From Prochlorococcus sp. AG-355-N16 (lineage in GTDB: Bacteria > Cyanobacteriota > Cyanobacteriia > PCC-6307 > Cyanobiaceae), in contig QCEF01000006.1 of NCBI GenBank assembly GCA_003278545.1, positions 19,272 through 83,271 of the forward strand: a stretch of DNA of 64,000 nt. Direction: 5' to 3'. Position 1 is the first letter of the stretch; every line of letters starts with the position of its first letter. Positions 34,370 through 43,898 of this stretch are shown here, in pieces. The translations under genes were made by a program, and so were the position numbers. Below the pieces are notes generated by a model that was given only the letters and a program-made list of their open reading frames with translations, ran no database searches and had not been told where the DNA came from.

Positions 34370-36013
34370 ATGAATTCAGAAAAGATTGGTAATGAAACGG
34401 AGCTTGATGTTGATTTAGGCAATATAAAAAAAATAATTCAAAAGTATATCTATTTAATTCTAATATCTACATCCCTTTCTTTTTTTGTTGGATATCTCAG
34501 AGGAAAAACGTTACCTAAAATTTGGCAAGGCCAGTTTCAAATAGTTTTAAATTCAAGTGACAAAGCATCTTCTACAAATAATATTGAAGCAAGTTTGAAA
34601 TCTCTTTTAGGAAAATCAACTTCAAGTACTGATCTGTCTACGCAATTGGAAATTATGAATAGTCCTCTTGTTTTAATACCAACTTATGAGAATATATTAA
34701 AGTTAAATGAATTTAAAAAGCTTGATATTAAAGAATTTAGTTTTGGAGATATAAAATCAAATCTCAAATCAAAGTTTAAAGATGGAACAACAGTACTAAA
34801 TATAAAATTTAATAATACAAACAAAGAATTAATACCTATTGTTCTTAAAGAGATATCTAAAACATATCAAGCTTTTTCTTATAGAGACAGACAATCTAAT
34901 TTAGATAAAGGAATTAAATTCTTACAAACACAACAAAATATTTATAAAGATAAATTAATGAAATCTACAAAAGAATTAAAAGAATTTAGTAGAGAAAATA
35001 ATTTATCATTCGAAGTTATTGGGGATGAAATAATAATAAATACTGAGGTTCAAAGAATGAAATCAGCAAATGAAATTAGAATCTTAGAACAAAGAATATC
35101 TTTACTGAAATCTTTGGATAATGAGGAGGAATTTATCTATGCAGCAAAGATTTATAATCCTAATTCACAAATTTTGGAAGAAATTCAATCAATTGAAAAG
35201 TCATTGGTAGTTAATAGCCTTGTATACGCAGAAACTGATAAATTGATGATCTTGCTAAGGGATGCAAAAGCGAATTTATATGAAAGTTTGCGAAGAGATT
35301 TATTAGCATTTTTAGAGTCAGAGAAAGATGCAAAAGAAGCTGAAATGATTTCAGCTGAGAGGCCTATTAAGGTATTATCTGAATACGCTAGATTAATTAG
35401 AGAAAACAAAAGAACAAATTCTTTTTTAACTAAATTTGAACAAATTAAAAATGAAATTTCTTTAGAACTTGCCAAGGCTAAAGATCCATGGGAAATAATA
35501 ACAAATCCGAAAGTTTTTGATACTCCAATAGGCCCAGATTTGAAAAAAATATCATTTATTTATACATTTGTAGGTTTTTTTGGGAGCATTATTTTATTTT
35601 TGATTTATGAAATACGTAAAGGTATCGTTTTAACTTCATCAGAAGCAAAAAAAATTCTTAATCTTCCAAATTTATTAGACACCCCTCCTTATCTTGATAA
35701 TAACAATTTCAAAGAAGCCTTAACTCTTTTAATAAATTCTTATCTTGGGATTAAAAATAAAGAAGAATTAGTTTTTTTATTTATGGGTGATGAAGATAAT
35801 CAAACTATAATAAATTTCAAATCAACTTTAAATAATCTATTTAAAAATAAAATAACTATATCCAATAATCTTTCAGAAGCAAATAAATATAAAAGTCAAA
35901 TTATCGTTGTAATTTTGGGATATAATAATAAATCAGAACTCCAAAATCTCAAATTTAACATGAAAATGCAAAGACTTGATAATACAGGATTCATTGCATT
36001 AAATAATAATTAG
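34370..36013 (+). CDS. Wzz/Wzc-like chain-length determinant with degenerate kinase-like tail
   Basis: The 547-residue protein has a first membrane helix at about residues 27-45 and a periplasmic coiled-coil Wzz domain to about residue 390. A second helix (SFIYTFVGFFGSIILFLIYE) and a cytoplasmic tail of about 130 residues follow. The tail has the strand pattern of a BY-kinase domain (LVFLFMGDEDNQT, IIVVILGYNN), but the Walker A glycine-lysine pattern is missing and there is no Tyr cluster. It should set polymer length as a Wzc-type co-polymerase without phosphorylation. It is followed after nine bases by the Wza-like gene. Confidence 0.82.
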   Translation: MNSEKIGNETELDVDLGNIKKIIQKYIYLILISTSLSFFVGYLRGKTLPKIWQGQFQIVLNSSDKASSTNNIEASLKSLLGKSTSSTDLSTQLEIMNSPLVLIPTYENILKLNEFKKLDIKEFSFGDIKSNLKSKFKDGTTVLNIKFNNTNKELIPIVLKEISKTYQAFSYRDRQSNLDKGIKFLQTQQNIYKDKLMKSTKELKEFSRENNLSFEVIGDEIIINTEVQRMKSANEIRILEQRISLLKSLDNEEEFIYAAKIYNPNSQILEEIQSIEKSLVVNSLVYAETDKLMILLRDAKANLYESLRRDLLAFLESEKDAKEAEMISAERPIKVLSEYARLIRENKRTNSFLTKFEQIKNEISLELAKAKDPWEIITNPKVFDTPIGPDLKKISFIYTFVGFFGSIILFLIYEIRKGIVLTSSEAKKILNLPNLLDTPPYLDNNNFKEALTLLINSYLGIKNKEELVFLFMGDEDNQTIINFKSTLNNLFKNKITISNNLSEANKYKSQIIVVILGYNNKSELQNLKFNMKMQRLDNTGFIALNNN

Positions 36014-36022
36014 AAGAAGTTA

Positions 36023-37252
36023 ATGAGAAGTAGAATTAAAACTATTTTTAAAGTTAAAAAAATTAAAAATTTCTCTTTATTTTTTTTGTTTTTATCTTTT
36101 CCTCTTTTTGTAAATAGTATAAAAAGTGAAAATCTAAAAAATTATAATAATATTCTTTCTCAAAGTTATTTTGATAAAAAAGGATCTATTGATTATATAG
36201 TTGGCGTCGGAGATATATTAGCAATAAGCTTTGTAGATGGTTCTGGCTTAAAACCCAACAGTTTGATTTTAGATTTAGATATCTATAAAGATTTCACGGT
36301 TGAGGGTGATGGAACTTTATTTGTGCCTCGTTTTAAAAAACTATATGTAGAAGGATTAACTTTAAATGAATTGACTCTTTTACTTAACGAAAAATACAAA
36401 GAAGTTTTTATAAATCCTAACGTGAAAATTAAAGTAAAAAAATATAGATCAATTCAGGTATTTGTTGATGGCGAGGTAGAAAATCCTGGGTTATACACTT
36501 TCAGTGGTAGAGGGGGGAGTGAGTTTTATGAAATAAATCCATCTAATTCAGATCAAATTGTGGGGACTTACAGATCTAATCAAATTAGAAAGCAAAAGGT
36601 GAATCTCACAAATAATAATACAGAACCAACTGAAAGATTTCCAGATTTATATTCAGTTTTGAAAAAGGCAGGAGGTATAACAGCGTTTAGTGATTTATCA
36701 AATATTCAAGTAATAAGGAAAAATTCTATTTCAAAGGGTGGAGGGAAAATAAAGGCTGAGATAAATTTTATTGATGTTATTCAGTTGTCCGATAATTCAA
36801 ACAATATAAGAATACTAGATGGAGATAAAATTTTTGTAAAAAGAAGTCCCATAGAATTAACTAAGCAATTAAGTAAAGCTGTTCAAACTAATTTAAATTC
36901 AAAATTCATTAATGTAATTGTTAGTGGAAGGGTAGAAAATGAAGGAACATTAACTGTTGCAAAAAATTCGACATTGAACGATGTTTTAAAAATGGCTGGC
37001 GGTACAAAGATTTTAAAAGGTGCTATTGAATTTACTAGATTTAGAAATAATGGTGAAGTGGTGTCTAGAAAGTTCAATTATTCACCAAATGCAGCTAGAG
37101 GTGGACGAAAAAACCCATTTATGAAGTCAGGTGATATAGTTACAGTTAATAAAGGTGCAATTATTGCAACTAAAGATGTAATTACTGAAGTTACATCTCC
37201 CTTTATTGGTATTTATTCAACATACGCAGTCTTAGATTCAATACTTAATTGA
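36023..37252 (+). CDS. Wza-like outer-membrane polysaccharide export protein
   Basis: The 409-residue protein has an N-terminal signal segment (KKIKNFSLFFLFLSFPLFVN) without a lipobox cysteine. A Poly_export domain follows (DYIVGVGDILAISF, then PRFKKLYVEGLTLNELTLLL), with SLBB domains (VFVDGEVENPGLYTF; VIVSGRVENEGTLTV with LNDVLKMAGG). This is the Wza/KpsD/GumB family that carries capsule or exopolysaccharide across the outer membrane. Operon position directly after the Wzz/Wzc-like gene agrees. Lack of lipid anchoring differs from E. coli Wza but is common in cyanobacteria. Confidence 0.9.
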   Translation: MRSRIKTIFKVKKIKNFSLFFLFLSFPLFVNSIKSENLKNYNNILSQSYFDKKGSIDYIVGVGDILAISFVDGSGLKPNSLILDLDIYKDFTVEGDGTLFVPRFKKLYVEGLTLNELTLLLNEKYKEVFINPNVKIKVKKYRSIQVFVDGEVENPGLYTFSGRGGSEFYEINPSNSDQIVGTYRSNQIRKQKVNLTNNNTEPTERFPDLYSVLKKAGGITAFSDLSNIQVIRKNSISKGGGKIKAEINFIDVIQLSDNSNNIRILDGDKIFVKRSPIELTKQLSKAVQTNLNSKFINVIVSGRVENEGTLTVAKNSTLNDVLKMAGGTKILKGAIEFTRFRNNGEVVSRKFNYSPNAARGGRKNPFMKSGDIVTVNKGAIIATKDVITEVTSPFIGIYSTYAVLDSILN

Positions 37253-37376
37253 TACTAAATTTTGAATATTAAAAAATTTATTAAAGATAGCTAGTGTGAA
37301 TTTTATAATTATTATGTGAATTTCAAAAATAAAATTAATCAAAATGCTAAAATTTCTAAATTAGTTTATCAATAAA

Positions 37377-38321
37377 GTGCAAAAATTTAATATAAAAAAT
37401 TTAGTTACTGGTGGTGCAGGATTCATCGGCTCACATCTTATAGATAGATTAATGGATAAAGGAGAAGAAGTAATTTGTTTAGATAATTTTTATACAGGTG
37501 TAAAATCTAATTTAGACAAATGGTATACCAATCCTAGATTTGAATTAATAAGGCATGATGTCACAGAGCCAATAACAATTGAAATTGATAGGATATGGCA
37601 TTTAGCTTGTCCAGCGTCTCCTGTTCATTACCAACGTAATCCTATAAAAACATCTAAAACGAGTTTTTTAGGTACCTACAACATGCTTGGATTAGCAAAA
37701 AGATTAAATGCCGAAATATTATTTGCATCTACTAGTGAAATTTATGGAGATCCTGAGGTAAGTCCTCAAAGAGAGGACTACAAAGGATCTGTAAATCCCA
37801 TTGGTATTAGGTCTTGTTACGACGAAGGTAAGAGAATTGGAGAAACATTATGTTTTGATTATCATCGAAAACATCTAACTAAAATTAAAGTAATGCGTAT
37901 TTTTAATACATACGGACCGAGGATGTCGCCTGATGACGGAAGGGTAGTTAGTAATTTTATTGTTCAAGCTTTGAGAGGCGAGAACTTAACAATTTATGGC
38001 GATGGTAGCCAGACAAGAAGCTTCTGCTATGTTGATGATCTTGTTGATGGAATGCAAAGATTAATGGAAAGCAAGCTTATAGGCCCTGTAAATATTGGTA
38101 ATGATGAAGAGTTTACTATTTATGAACTTGCTAAAGTTATAATAAAAAAAATAAATCCAGAGCTTGAAATTATATTTAAGCCTTTGCCCGAAGATGACCC
38201 GCATCAAAGAAAACCATTTTTAGAAATTGCTAAAAAAGAACTCAAATGGTATCCCAATATAAGATTAAATGAAGGTTTAGATAAAACAATAGACTACTTC
38301 AGGTCTATCAAAATAACTTAA
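37377..38321 (+). CDS. uxs: UDP-glucuronate decarboxylase (UDP-xylose synthase)
   Basis: The 314-residue SDR starts with GTG. It has [48 protein letters not shown] and [12 protein letters not shown] (Tyr/Lys pair), the diagnostic string for UXS. It makes UDP-xylose from UDP-glucuronate with loss of CO2. The next gene, six bases on, makes UDP-glucuronate. Product sugar xylose, or arabinose after epimerisation, is thus likely a component of the surface glycan. Confidence 0.95.
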   Translation: MQKFNIKNLVTGGAGFIGSHLIDRLMDKGEEVICLDNFYTGVKSNLDKWYTNPRFELIRHDVTEPITIEIDRIWHLACPASPVHYQRNPIKTSKTSFLGTYNMLGLAKRLNAEILFASTSEIYGDPEVSPQREDYKGSVNPIGIRSCYDEGKRIGETLCFDYHRKHLTKIKVMRIFNTYGPRMSPDDGRVVSNFIVQALRGENLTIYGDGSQTRSFCYVDDLVDGMQRLMESKLIGPVNIGNDEEFTIYELAKVIIKKINPELEIIFKPLPEDDPHQRKPFLEIAKKELKWYPNIRLNEGLDKTIDYFRSIKIT

Positions 38322-38326
38322 CAAAA

Positions 38327-39742
38327 ATGGTCGAAAAGTTTAAAAAAAAAATTAAAAATATTTGTTGCATTGGTGGAGGCTATGTAGGAGGTCCAACAAT
38401 GGCTGTAATAGCTGATAACTGTCCTGATATAAATGTAACTGTTGTGGACAAAAATGTCGAACGAATAAAATCATGGAACGATGGGGATCTTACTAAATTG
38501 CCTGTATTTGAACCTGGCTTAGAAGAAATCATTAAAAGAGTAAGAAATAAAAATTTATTTTTCAGTTCAGATGTAGATATAAATATTAGTAAAGCGGATA
38601 TTATATTTTTATCTGTAAATACTCCTACAAAAACAAAAGGTATTGGTTCTGGTCAAGCTAGTGATCTGACATGGATAGAAGCTTGCGCTAGGCAAGTTGC
38701 TGATGCTGCTAAAGGACATACAATTGTGGTTGAGAAAAGTACAATTCCTGTTAGAACTGCAGAAACGGTAAAGAAGATTCTTGAATCTAATAATAAAGAT
38801 AATTCATTCTCAGTTTTATCAAATCCTGAGTTCCTTGCAGAGGGTACAGCAATAAATGACTTAGAGATGCCAGATCGCATTTTAATAGGTGGAGAGGATC
38901 ATGTTGCTATTGAATTATTAAGTGATATATATAGGAAATGGGTTGATGAAACAAAGATTCTTAAAACTAATATTTGGAGCAGTGAATTATCAAAATTAAT
39001 TGCTAATGCTTTTTTAGCCCAAAGAGTAAGCTCAATTAATTCTGTATCTGCTATCTGTGAAGTAACAGGAGCTAATGTTCAAGAAGTATCAAAAGCTGTT
39101 GGATTCGATTCAAGAATTGGGAACAAATTTTTAAATCCTGGCCCAGGATTCGGGGGGAGCTGTTTTAAAAAGGACATACTAAATTTAATCTATCTATGTA
39201 ATTATTATGGTTTAAGTGAAGTAGCTAAGTACTGGGAGCAGGTTATAAATATTAATAATTGGCAGCAAGATCGAATTTACAAAACTGTAGTTGATAAATT
39301 GTTTGGGACTGTATACAAAAAGAAAATAATAATTTTAGGTTTTTCGTTTAAAGCTAATACAAACGATACCAGAGAATCAACATCAATATCAATATCAAAA
39401 AATTTGATTAATGAAGGAGCTCATTTGTTAATTCATGATCCAAAAGTATCATCAAAGCAAATTGCTAAAGACTTAGAAAAAGAACCACTGACTGAAAATT
39501 CAAACTCAGCGGAAGTTAACAATTATGGCACATGGGAATATATTACTAACTTAGAAAATGCATTTATAAACGTTGATGCAGTTATAGTTCTGACTGATTG
39601 GAAAGTTTATAGAAATTTGGATTGGAATGAAATATCTAATCAAATTAGACCCCCTGCATGGGTATTTGATACAAGATTAATTTTAAATAAAAATAAAATT
39701 ATTTCTTCAAATTTAAATTATTGGGGACTAGGGATCGGTTAG
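38327..39742 (+). CDS. ugd: UDP-glucose 6-dehydrogenase, eukaryotic-type
   Basis: The 471-residue enzyme has CCIGGGYVGGPTMAVIADNC for NAD binding, SVNTPTKTKG, EKSTIPVRTAETV, LSNPEFLAEGTAI and the catalytic cysteine in GPGFGGSCFKKDI. Length and the GQASDLTWIEACAR segment match the animal/plant-like branch rather than the shorter proteobacterial one. It oxidises UDP-glucose twice to UDP-glucuronate, the substrate of the uxs product encoded just upstream. Confidence 0.95.
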   Translation: MVEKFKKKIKNICCIGGGYVGGPTMAVIADNCPDINVTVVDKNVERIKSWNDGDLTKLPVFEPGLEEIIKRVRNKNLFFSSDVDINISKADIIFLSVNTPTKTKGIGSGQASDLTWIEACARQVADAAKGHTIVVEKSTIPVRTAETVKKILESNNKDNSFSVLSNPEFLAEGTAINDLEMPDRILIGGEDHVAIELLSDIYRKWVDETKILKTNIWSSELSKLIANAFLAQRVSSINSVSAICEVTGANVQEVSKAVGFDSRIGNKFLNPGPGFGGSCFKKDILNLIYLCNYYGLSEVAKYWEQVININNWQQDRIYKTVVDKLFGTVYKKKIIILGFSFKANTNDTRESTSISISKNLINEGAHLLIHDPKVSSKQIAKDLEKEPLTENSNSAEVNNYGTWEYITNLENAFINVDAVIVLTDWKVYRNLDWNEISNQIRPPAWVFDTRLILNKNKIISSNLNYWGLGIG

Positions 39743-39767
39743 AGTTAAAGAATATTAAAAAAGTTTT

Positions 39768-40733
39768 GTGGCATTTCATACACCTATTCTTTTAATTACT
39801 TGGAAAAGACCTAAAGAGACTTTAAGGGTAATAAAAGCTTTGAGTATTATAAAGCCCTCCAAAATATATATTTCCAGCGATGGAGCTAGATTAAACCATA
39901 AAGATGAATTTAAAAAAGTCAATGATACAAGGGAAATAGTTGAAAAGTATATTAATTGGAACGCAAATATTAAGACCTTGTATCATAAAAAAAATAATGG
40001 ATGTATGAGGGGTGTAAGTATTGCAATAAATTGGTTTTTTGATAATGAAGATGAAGGGATCATACTTGAGGATGATTGTGTTCCACATCCTGACTTTTTT
40101 CCTTTTTGCGAAGAGCTTTTGCAAAAATATAGAGATGATAAGAGAATTTGGTGTATAACAGGGAATAATTTACAAGGTAATAAATGGATAGGTAAAAGCT
40201 CTTATTATTTCAGTAGATACAATCATTGCTGGGGATGGGCAAGTTGGAAAAGATGTTGGAGTAATTACGATGTACTAATGAAAGATTGGCCAAATTTCTA
40301 TAAATCAGGTTTATTCGAGTCACTATTCTTCCATAAAAAAGAATTAAAACATTGGAAAAGTACTTTTGACTCAATTTATTATTTTGGAAAACCTGATACA
40401 TGGGATTATCAATGGACTTATACTTGTTTCATCAATAGTGGATTAACTGCAATTCCTAATAAGAATTTAATAGAAAATATTGGTTTTAATGAAGAGGGAA
40501 CTCATACAAAAAAAGGCAATTCACCAGCAATATTAGAAAATCATGAAAAAGGAAAGAGTGGTATTTTGCCTTTATCTCATCCAGAATATATTATCAGATC
40601 TGAAGATGCTGATAGGTATACAGAACTAATGTATTTTTCTGGACCGAATCGTTTCTCTTTGCTTTATTTATTTAAACTATTTAAAAGAATTTTTAACAGG
40701 TTAAAAATTATTAGATCCTCTTTAAAAGGTTAG
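39768..40733 (+). CDS. GT2-like (GT-A) glycosyltransferase
   Basis: The 321-residue protein starts with GTG. It has TPILLITWKRPKETLRVIKA at the N-terminus, IYISSDGARL, EGIILEDDCVPHPDFF near residues 101-116 (the EDD acidic site that binds metal and donor) and RYNHCWGWASWKRCW. This matches a family of HlpA-like GT-A transferases found in surface-glycan clusters. It has no membrane helix. Gap of 25 bases after ugd and nine bases before the next GT4 gene support one operon. Confidence 0.75.
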   Translation: MAFHTPILLITWKRPKETLRVIKALSIIKPSKIYISSDGARLNHKDEFKKVNDTREIVEKYINWNANIKTLYHKKNNGCMRGVSIAINWFFDNEDEGIILEDDCVPHPDFFPFCEELLQKYRDDKRIWCITGNNLQGNKWIGKSSYYFSRYNHCWGWASWKRCWSNYDVLMKDWPNFYKSGLFESLFFHKKELKHWKSTFDSIYYFGKPDTWDYQWTYTCFINSGLTAIPNKNLIENIGFNEEGTHTKKGNSPAILENHEKGKSGILPLSHPEYIIRSEDADRYTELMYFSGPNRFSLLYLFKLFKRIFNRLKIIRSSLKG

Positions 40734-40742
40734 TTTTTAAGA

Positions 40743-41990
40743 ATGTTAGTACTTCATATATCTACTTCTGACATTGAGGGTGGTGCCGCAAGAGCATCAT
40801 TTAGATTAAATCAAGCTCTTAATAATAATAAAAAACTTGATATTAAAAGTTCAATGAGAGTTTTAAATATGAGAAGTGATGACAAAACAGTGTTTACTTC
40901 TAAATCCAAAATAGAAAAATATAAATCAAAAATGAAGAATATTGCGAGTATAAAGATTCAAAGATTACAAAAATCAACAAATAATATATTACATTCATCA
41001 TCAATTTTTTCTTCAAGTATTTTGCATGAAATAAACAATTCAAAAGCAGATATTATTCATCTACACTGGATTCAAGGAGAGATGCTTTCAATAGAAGATA
41101 TTGGTAAAATTAATAAAAAAATTATTTGGACTTTCCATGATGCTTGGCCATTTTGTGGGTCAGAACATTATCCAAATGGATTAGAAGATAAAAGATATGT
41201 TGAAGGTTATTTTAAAAATAATAGAAATTCTCTTCATTCTGGAATTGATTTAGATAAAAGGGCCTGGGAAAGGAAAAGAAAATACTGGAAAAGAAAAAAT
41301 ATGATTGTTTGTCCAAGTCAATGGCTTAAGTCCTGCGTAAAGAGTTCCAAATTGATGTCGAAATGGCCAGTTTATTTAATCCCACATGCCTTACCATTAA
41401 ATATCTATAAACCTATGTCAAGAGAATTTTCTCGAGAAATATTCAATTTACCTAAAGATAAAATATTAATTTTATTTGGGGCACTTAATGCTACAAGCGA
41501 TAAAAGGAAGGGATGGAGTCTTCTTACAAAAGCGCTAGAAAAGATTAGTCATGAATATTCATCCTATGAGGCAGTGGTATTTGGTTCGTCAGCACCAGTT
41601 GAACCACTCAAAATTGGAATGCCAATAAATTATGTAGGTAGAATTTATGATGATCAAACATTAGCTCTACTTTATTCTGCGGCTGATGTAATGGTTGTAC
41701 CCTCTTATATGGAATCTTTTGGACAAACTGCAAGTGAGGCTCAATCATGTGGATTGCCTGTTGTAGCATTTGATTCTACTGGTCTTAAAGATATCGTTTT
41801 ACATAAGAAAACTGGTTATTTAGCGAAGCCTTACTATTGGGAAGATATTTACAAAGGAATAAAATGGGTTGTTTTGAATGATGATATACAAAACATCAGA
41901 AAAAAATCTAGATTAAGATCTGAAGAATTATGGTCTCCCGATTTGGTCTCTGGCCAATACTATGATCTTTATAAAAAATTATTAAGTTGA
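40743..41990 (+). CDS. Glycosyltransferase family 4 (WcaC-like)
   Basis: The 415-residue GT-B protein has LHISTSDIEGGAARASFRLN at the start, DIIHLHWIQGE, WTFHDAWPFCGSEHYPNG and MESFGQTASEAQSCGLPVVA as the donor site. The HDxWPfCG string and EGGAARAS start are typical of the WcaC/colanic-acid type group. It should add a hexose or fucose at the cytoplasmic face. It lies in a tight plus-strand run from uxs onward. Confidence 0.87.
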   Translation: MLVLHISTSDIEGGAARASFRLNQALNNNKKLDIKSSMRVLNMRSDDKTVFTSKSKIEKYKSKMKNIASIKIQRLQKSTNNILHSSSIFSSSILHEINNSKADIIHLHWIQGEMLSIEDIGKINKKIIWTFHDAWPFCGSEHYPNGLEDKRYVEGYFKNNRNSLHSGIDLDKRAWERKRKYWKRKNMIVCPSQWLKSCVKSSKLMSKWPVYLIPHALPLNIYKPMSREFSREIFNLPKDKILILFGALNATSDKRKGWSLLTKALEKISHEYSSYEAVVFGSSAPVEPLKIGMPINYVGRIYDDQTLALLYSAADVMVVPSYMESFGQTASEAQSCGLPVVAFDSTGLKDIVLHKKTGYLAKPYYWEDIYKGIKWVVLNDDIQNIRKKSRLRSEELWSPDLVSGQYYDLYKKLLS

Positions 41991-42019
41991 TAAACTTGTT
42001 ATTTATTAAATAATGAATT

Positions 42020-43057
42020 ATGGATAGATTAATTATCTTTTTTGATAATGCACCAAGTATACATAAAGAAGGGATTATTCAAGATTTCTCATCATATAAT
42101 GATATCTTGATAATTCACTTTCCATTATTTTCAGATGAAAAACATTTCTCAGAGATTTCTATGAAAAATTTATCTTTTGAAAATTCAAGATTAAAGTTAA
42201 TACCCAATGTTTCAAAAAAGGAAAATCTTATAAAAATTGAAAATTTTATTAATAAGAAAATCAACAATAAAAACTATAAAAAGATATCGATTTTACATTC
42301 TTTTTTAGATATTTATAGATTGGGTTTTGTCGTAAAGTTAAAAACTTTATGTCAATTTTCCTGTAATTTCATTTATACAATTCCACTTTTAGAACCAATA
42401 AGACTTAATGATATTTACATTTTGCCTAGATTAATAAGATTATTTATTAGCTTAACTTATCAGAAAATTTATTTAGATAGTAATAAAATTTTTGTTTTTG
42501 CTTCTTTAAATTCTTTTATTTACAAATTATTTTTCAGAAAAGTTAATTTATTACCATATAAAAAAATAAAAAATAAAATTTTCTCTAATAAAGAAGTTAA
42601 TAATCTAAATATTAAACATAAGAAACTCAGAATTTTATTTATAGGAAAATTAATTGATAGAAAAAATCCAATGATTCTAATAAATGCTTTTAAAAATTTA
42701 AAATTTGATGCTCAACTTACAATTGTTGGAGAAGGATACATGGCTGACAAAATAAAAAATAAATGTAAGAAAATAATGGATTTTTCAGATTCTCATATTA
42801 AAATTTTTAATCGATTAGATAATCAACAAGTTAATGATTTAATGTCTGAGCATGATGTCTTAGTTCTTCCAAGCAAATTCGATGGGTTTGGATTTGTAGT
42901 TTCTGAAGCTATTGATTCAAAAGTATATGTAATAGTTAGCAATAAAGTAGGTTCTAAAGATTTAATACATAATGGCAAAATAGGAGCAGTTTTTAAAAAT
43001 AATTCTCTTTCGGAACTACAAAATTTATTAAATTTGCATTATCTGAGATCTATATAG
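42020..43057 (+). CDS. Glycosyltransferase family 4
   Basis: The 345-residue protein has a diverged N-terminal half and a clear donor half: ILFIGKLIDRKNPMILINAF, TIVGEGYMADKIKNK, and SKFDGFGFVVSEAIDSKVYV. In the last, the first Glu of EX7E is replaced by Asp (DGFGFVVSE). It ends five bases before the GT11-like gene. Member of the main transferase run; donor unknown. Confidence 0.8.
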   Translation: MDRLIIFFDNAPSIHKEGIIQDFSSYNDILIIHFPLFSDEKHFSEISMKNLSFENSRLKLIPNVSKKENLIKIENFINKKINNKNYKKISILHSFLDIYRLGFVVKLKTLCQFSCNFIYTIPLLEPIRLNDIYILPRLIRLFISLTYQKIYLDSNKIFVFASLNSFIYKLFFRKVNLLPYKKIKNKIFSNKEVNNLNIKHKKLRILFIGKLIDRKNPMILINAFKNLKFDAQLTIVGEGYMADKIKNKCKKIMDFSDSHIKIFNRLDNQQVNDLMSEHDVLVLPSKFDGFGFVVSEAIDSKVYVIVSNKVGSKDLIHNGKIGAVFKNNSLSELQNLLNLHYLRSI

Positions 43058-43061
43058 TTAT

Positions 43062-43898
43062 ATGAGTCAGGCAAAATATTACCTACCTTTAATACATAAT
43101 TCAAAGGTTTCCATTTATCCATACTTTAGATTAGGGGGCTTTGGGTTGGGCAATATATTATTTCCTTTTTGTAGGGCACTATGTCAATCTTTAAAAAATG
43201 GAGCTAATTTGCTTCATCCACATTCTAATCAAATTCAACCAAGGAATTTTTTAAGAGAATTGAATGTAAAATCATTGCGCAATTATTCATATGACTTTAA
43301 CAAATTAAAATGGATATCTTTACCTCAAAATAAATCTGCTTTTATATTTTATTTAAATAAATTTAAAGATGAAACTCATATTGGTTCTTATAAATATATT
43401 TATTTTGAGGGATTAAAAAATTATTTTTATGATCTTTACGAATATAGAGAAATCATAAGAAAATTCTTTTATTATTCTCTTCAAAGAAATTTAAAAATAG
43501 AGTATAACACTGTTGCATTTCATATCAGGTTGGGAGATTTCTTGATAAATAATCAAAGTATTTCTCCTGAGAAAATACGTTTTTCTATTGAGTTCTTCTT
43601 AAAAAGATCATATAAGATAAAAATATTTTCAGATACTAATCTCTCACAATTAAAGGATTATATTGAACTTTCAGAATTACCTAAAAACGTTAGCTTAGTG
43701 AGATCTGAATCTCCATTAATTGATATTATTGAAATGTCTCAAGCTGAATTTATTTGTGGATCGCCTCAGTCAACTTTTGTTGAATGGGCTAGATTTCTCA
43801 GAATTAGAAAATATGATATTAATTCTTATTCCCTTTTAAGTAGAAGAAAATATGAAGAAATTGATATTTCTCCATCCAAGTGGAATCATTTTATATGA
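43062..43898 (+). CDS. GT11-like fucosyltransferase family protein
   Basis: The 278-residue protein has GGFGLGNILFPFCRALCQSL at 25-44, which corresponds to the GGLGNQLFQ-type start of alpha-1,2-fucosyltransferases. HIRLGDF (154-160) is the HxRxGD donor-binding motif shared by GT11, GT23 and related families. CGSPQSTFVEWARFL matches the third conserved region. With gmd and fcl in the same island, GDP-fucose is the likely donor. Identity to true GT11 enzymes looks low, so the linkage is uncertain. Confidence 0.7.
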   Translation: MSQAKYYLPLIHNSKVSIYPYFRLGGFGLGNILFPFCRALCQSLKNGANLLHPHSNQIQPRNFLRELNVKSLRNYSYDFNKLKWISLPQNKSAFIFYLNKFKDETHIGSYKYIYFEGLKNYFYDLYEYREIIRKFFYYSLQRNLKIEYNTVAFHIRLGDFLINNQSISPEKIRFSIEFFLKRSYKIKIFSDTNLSQLKDYIELSELPKNVSLVRSESPLIDIIEMSQAEFICGSPQSTFVEWARFLRIRKYDINSYSLLSRRKYEEIDISPSKWNHFI

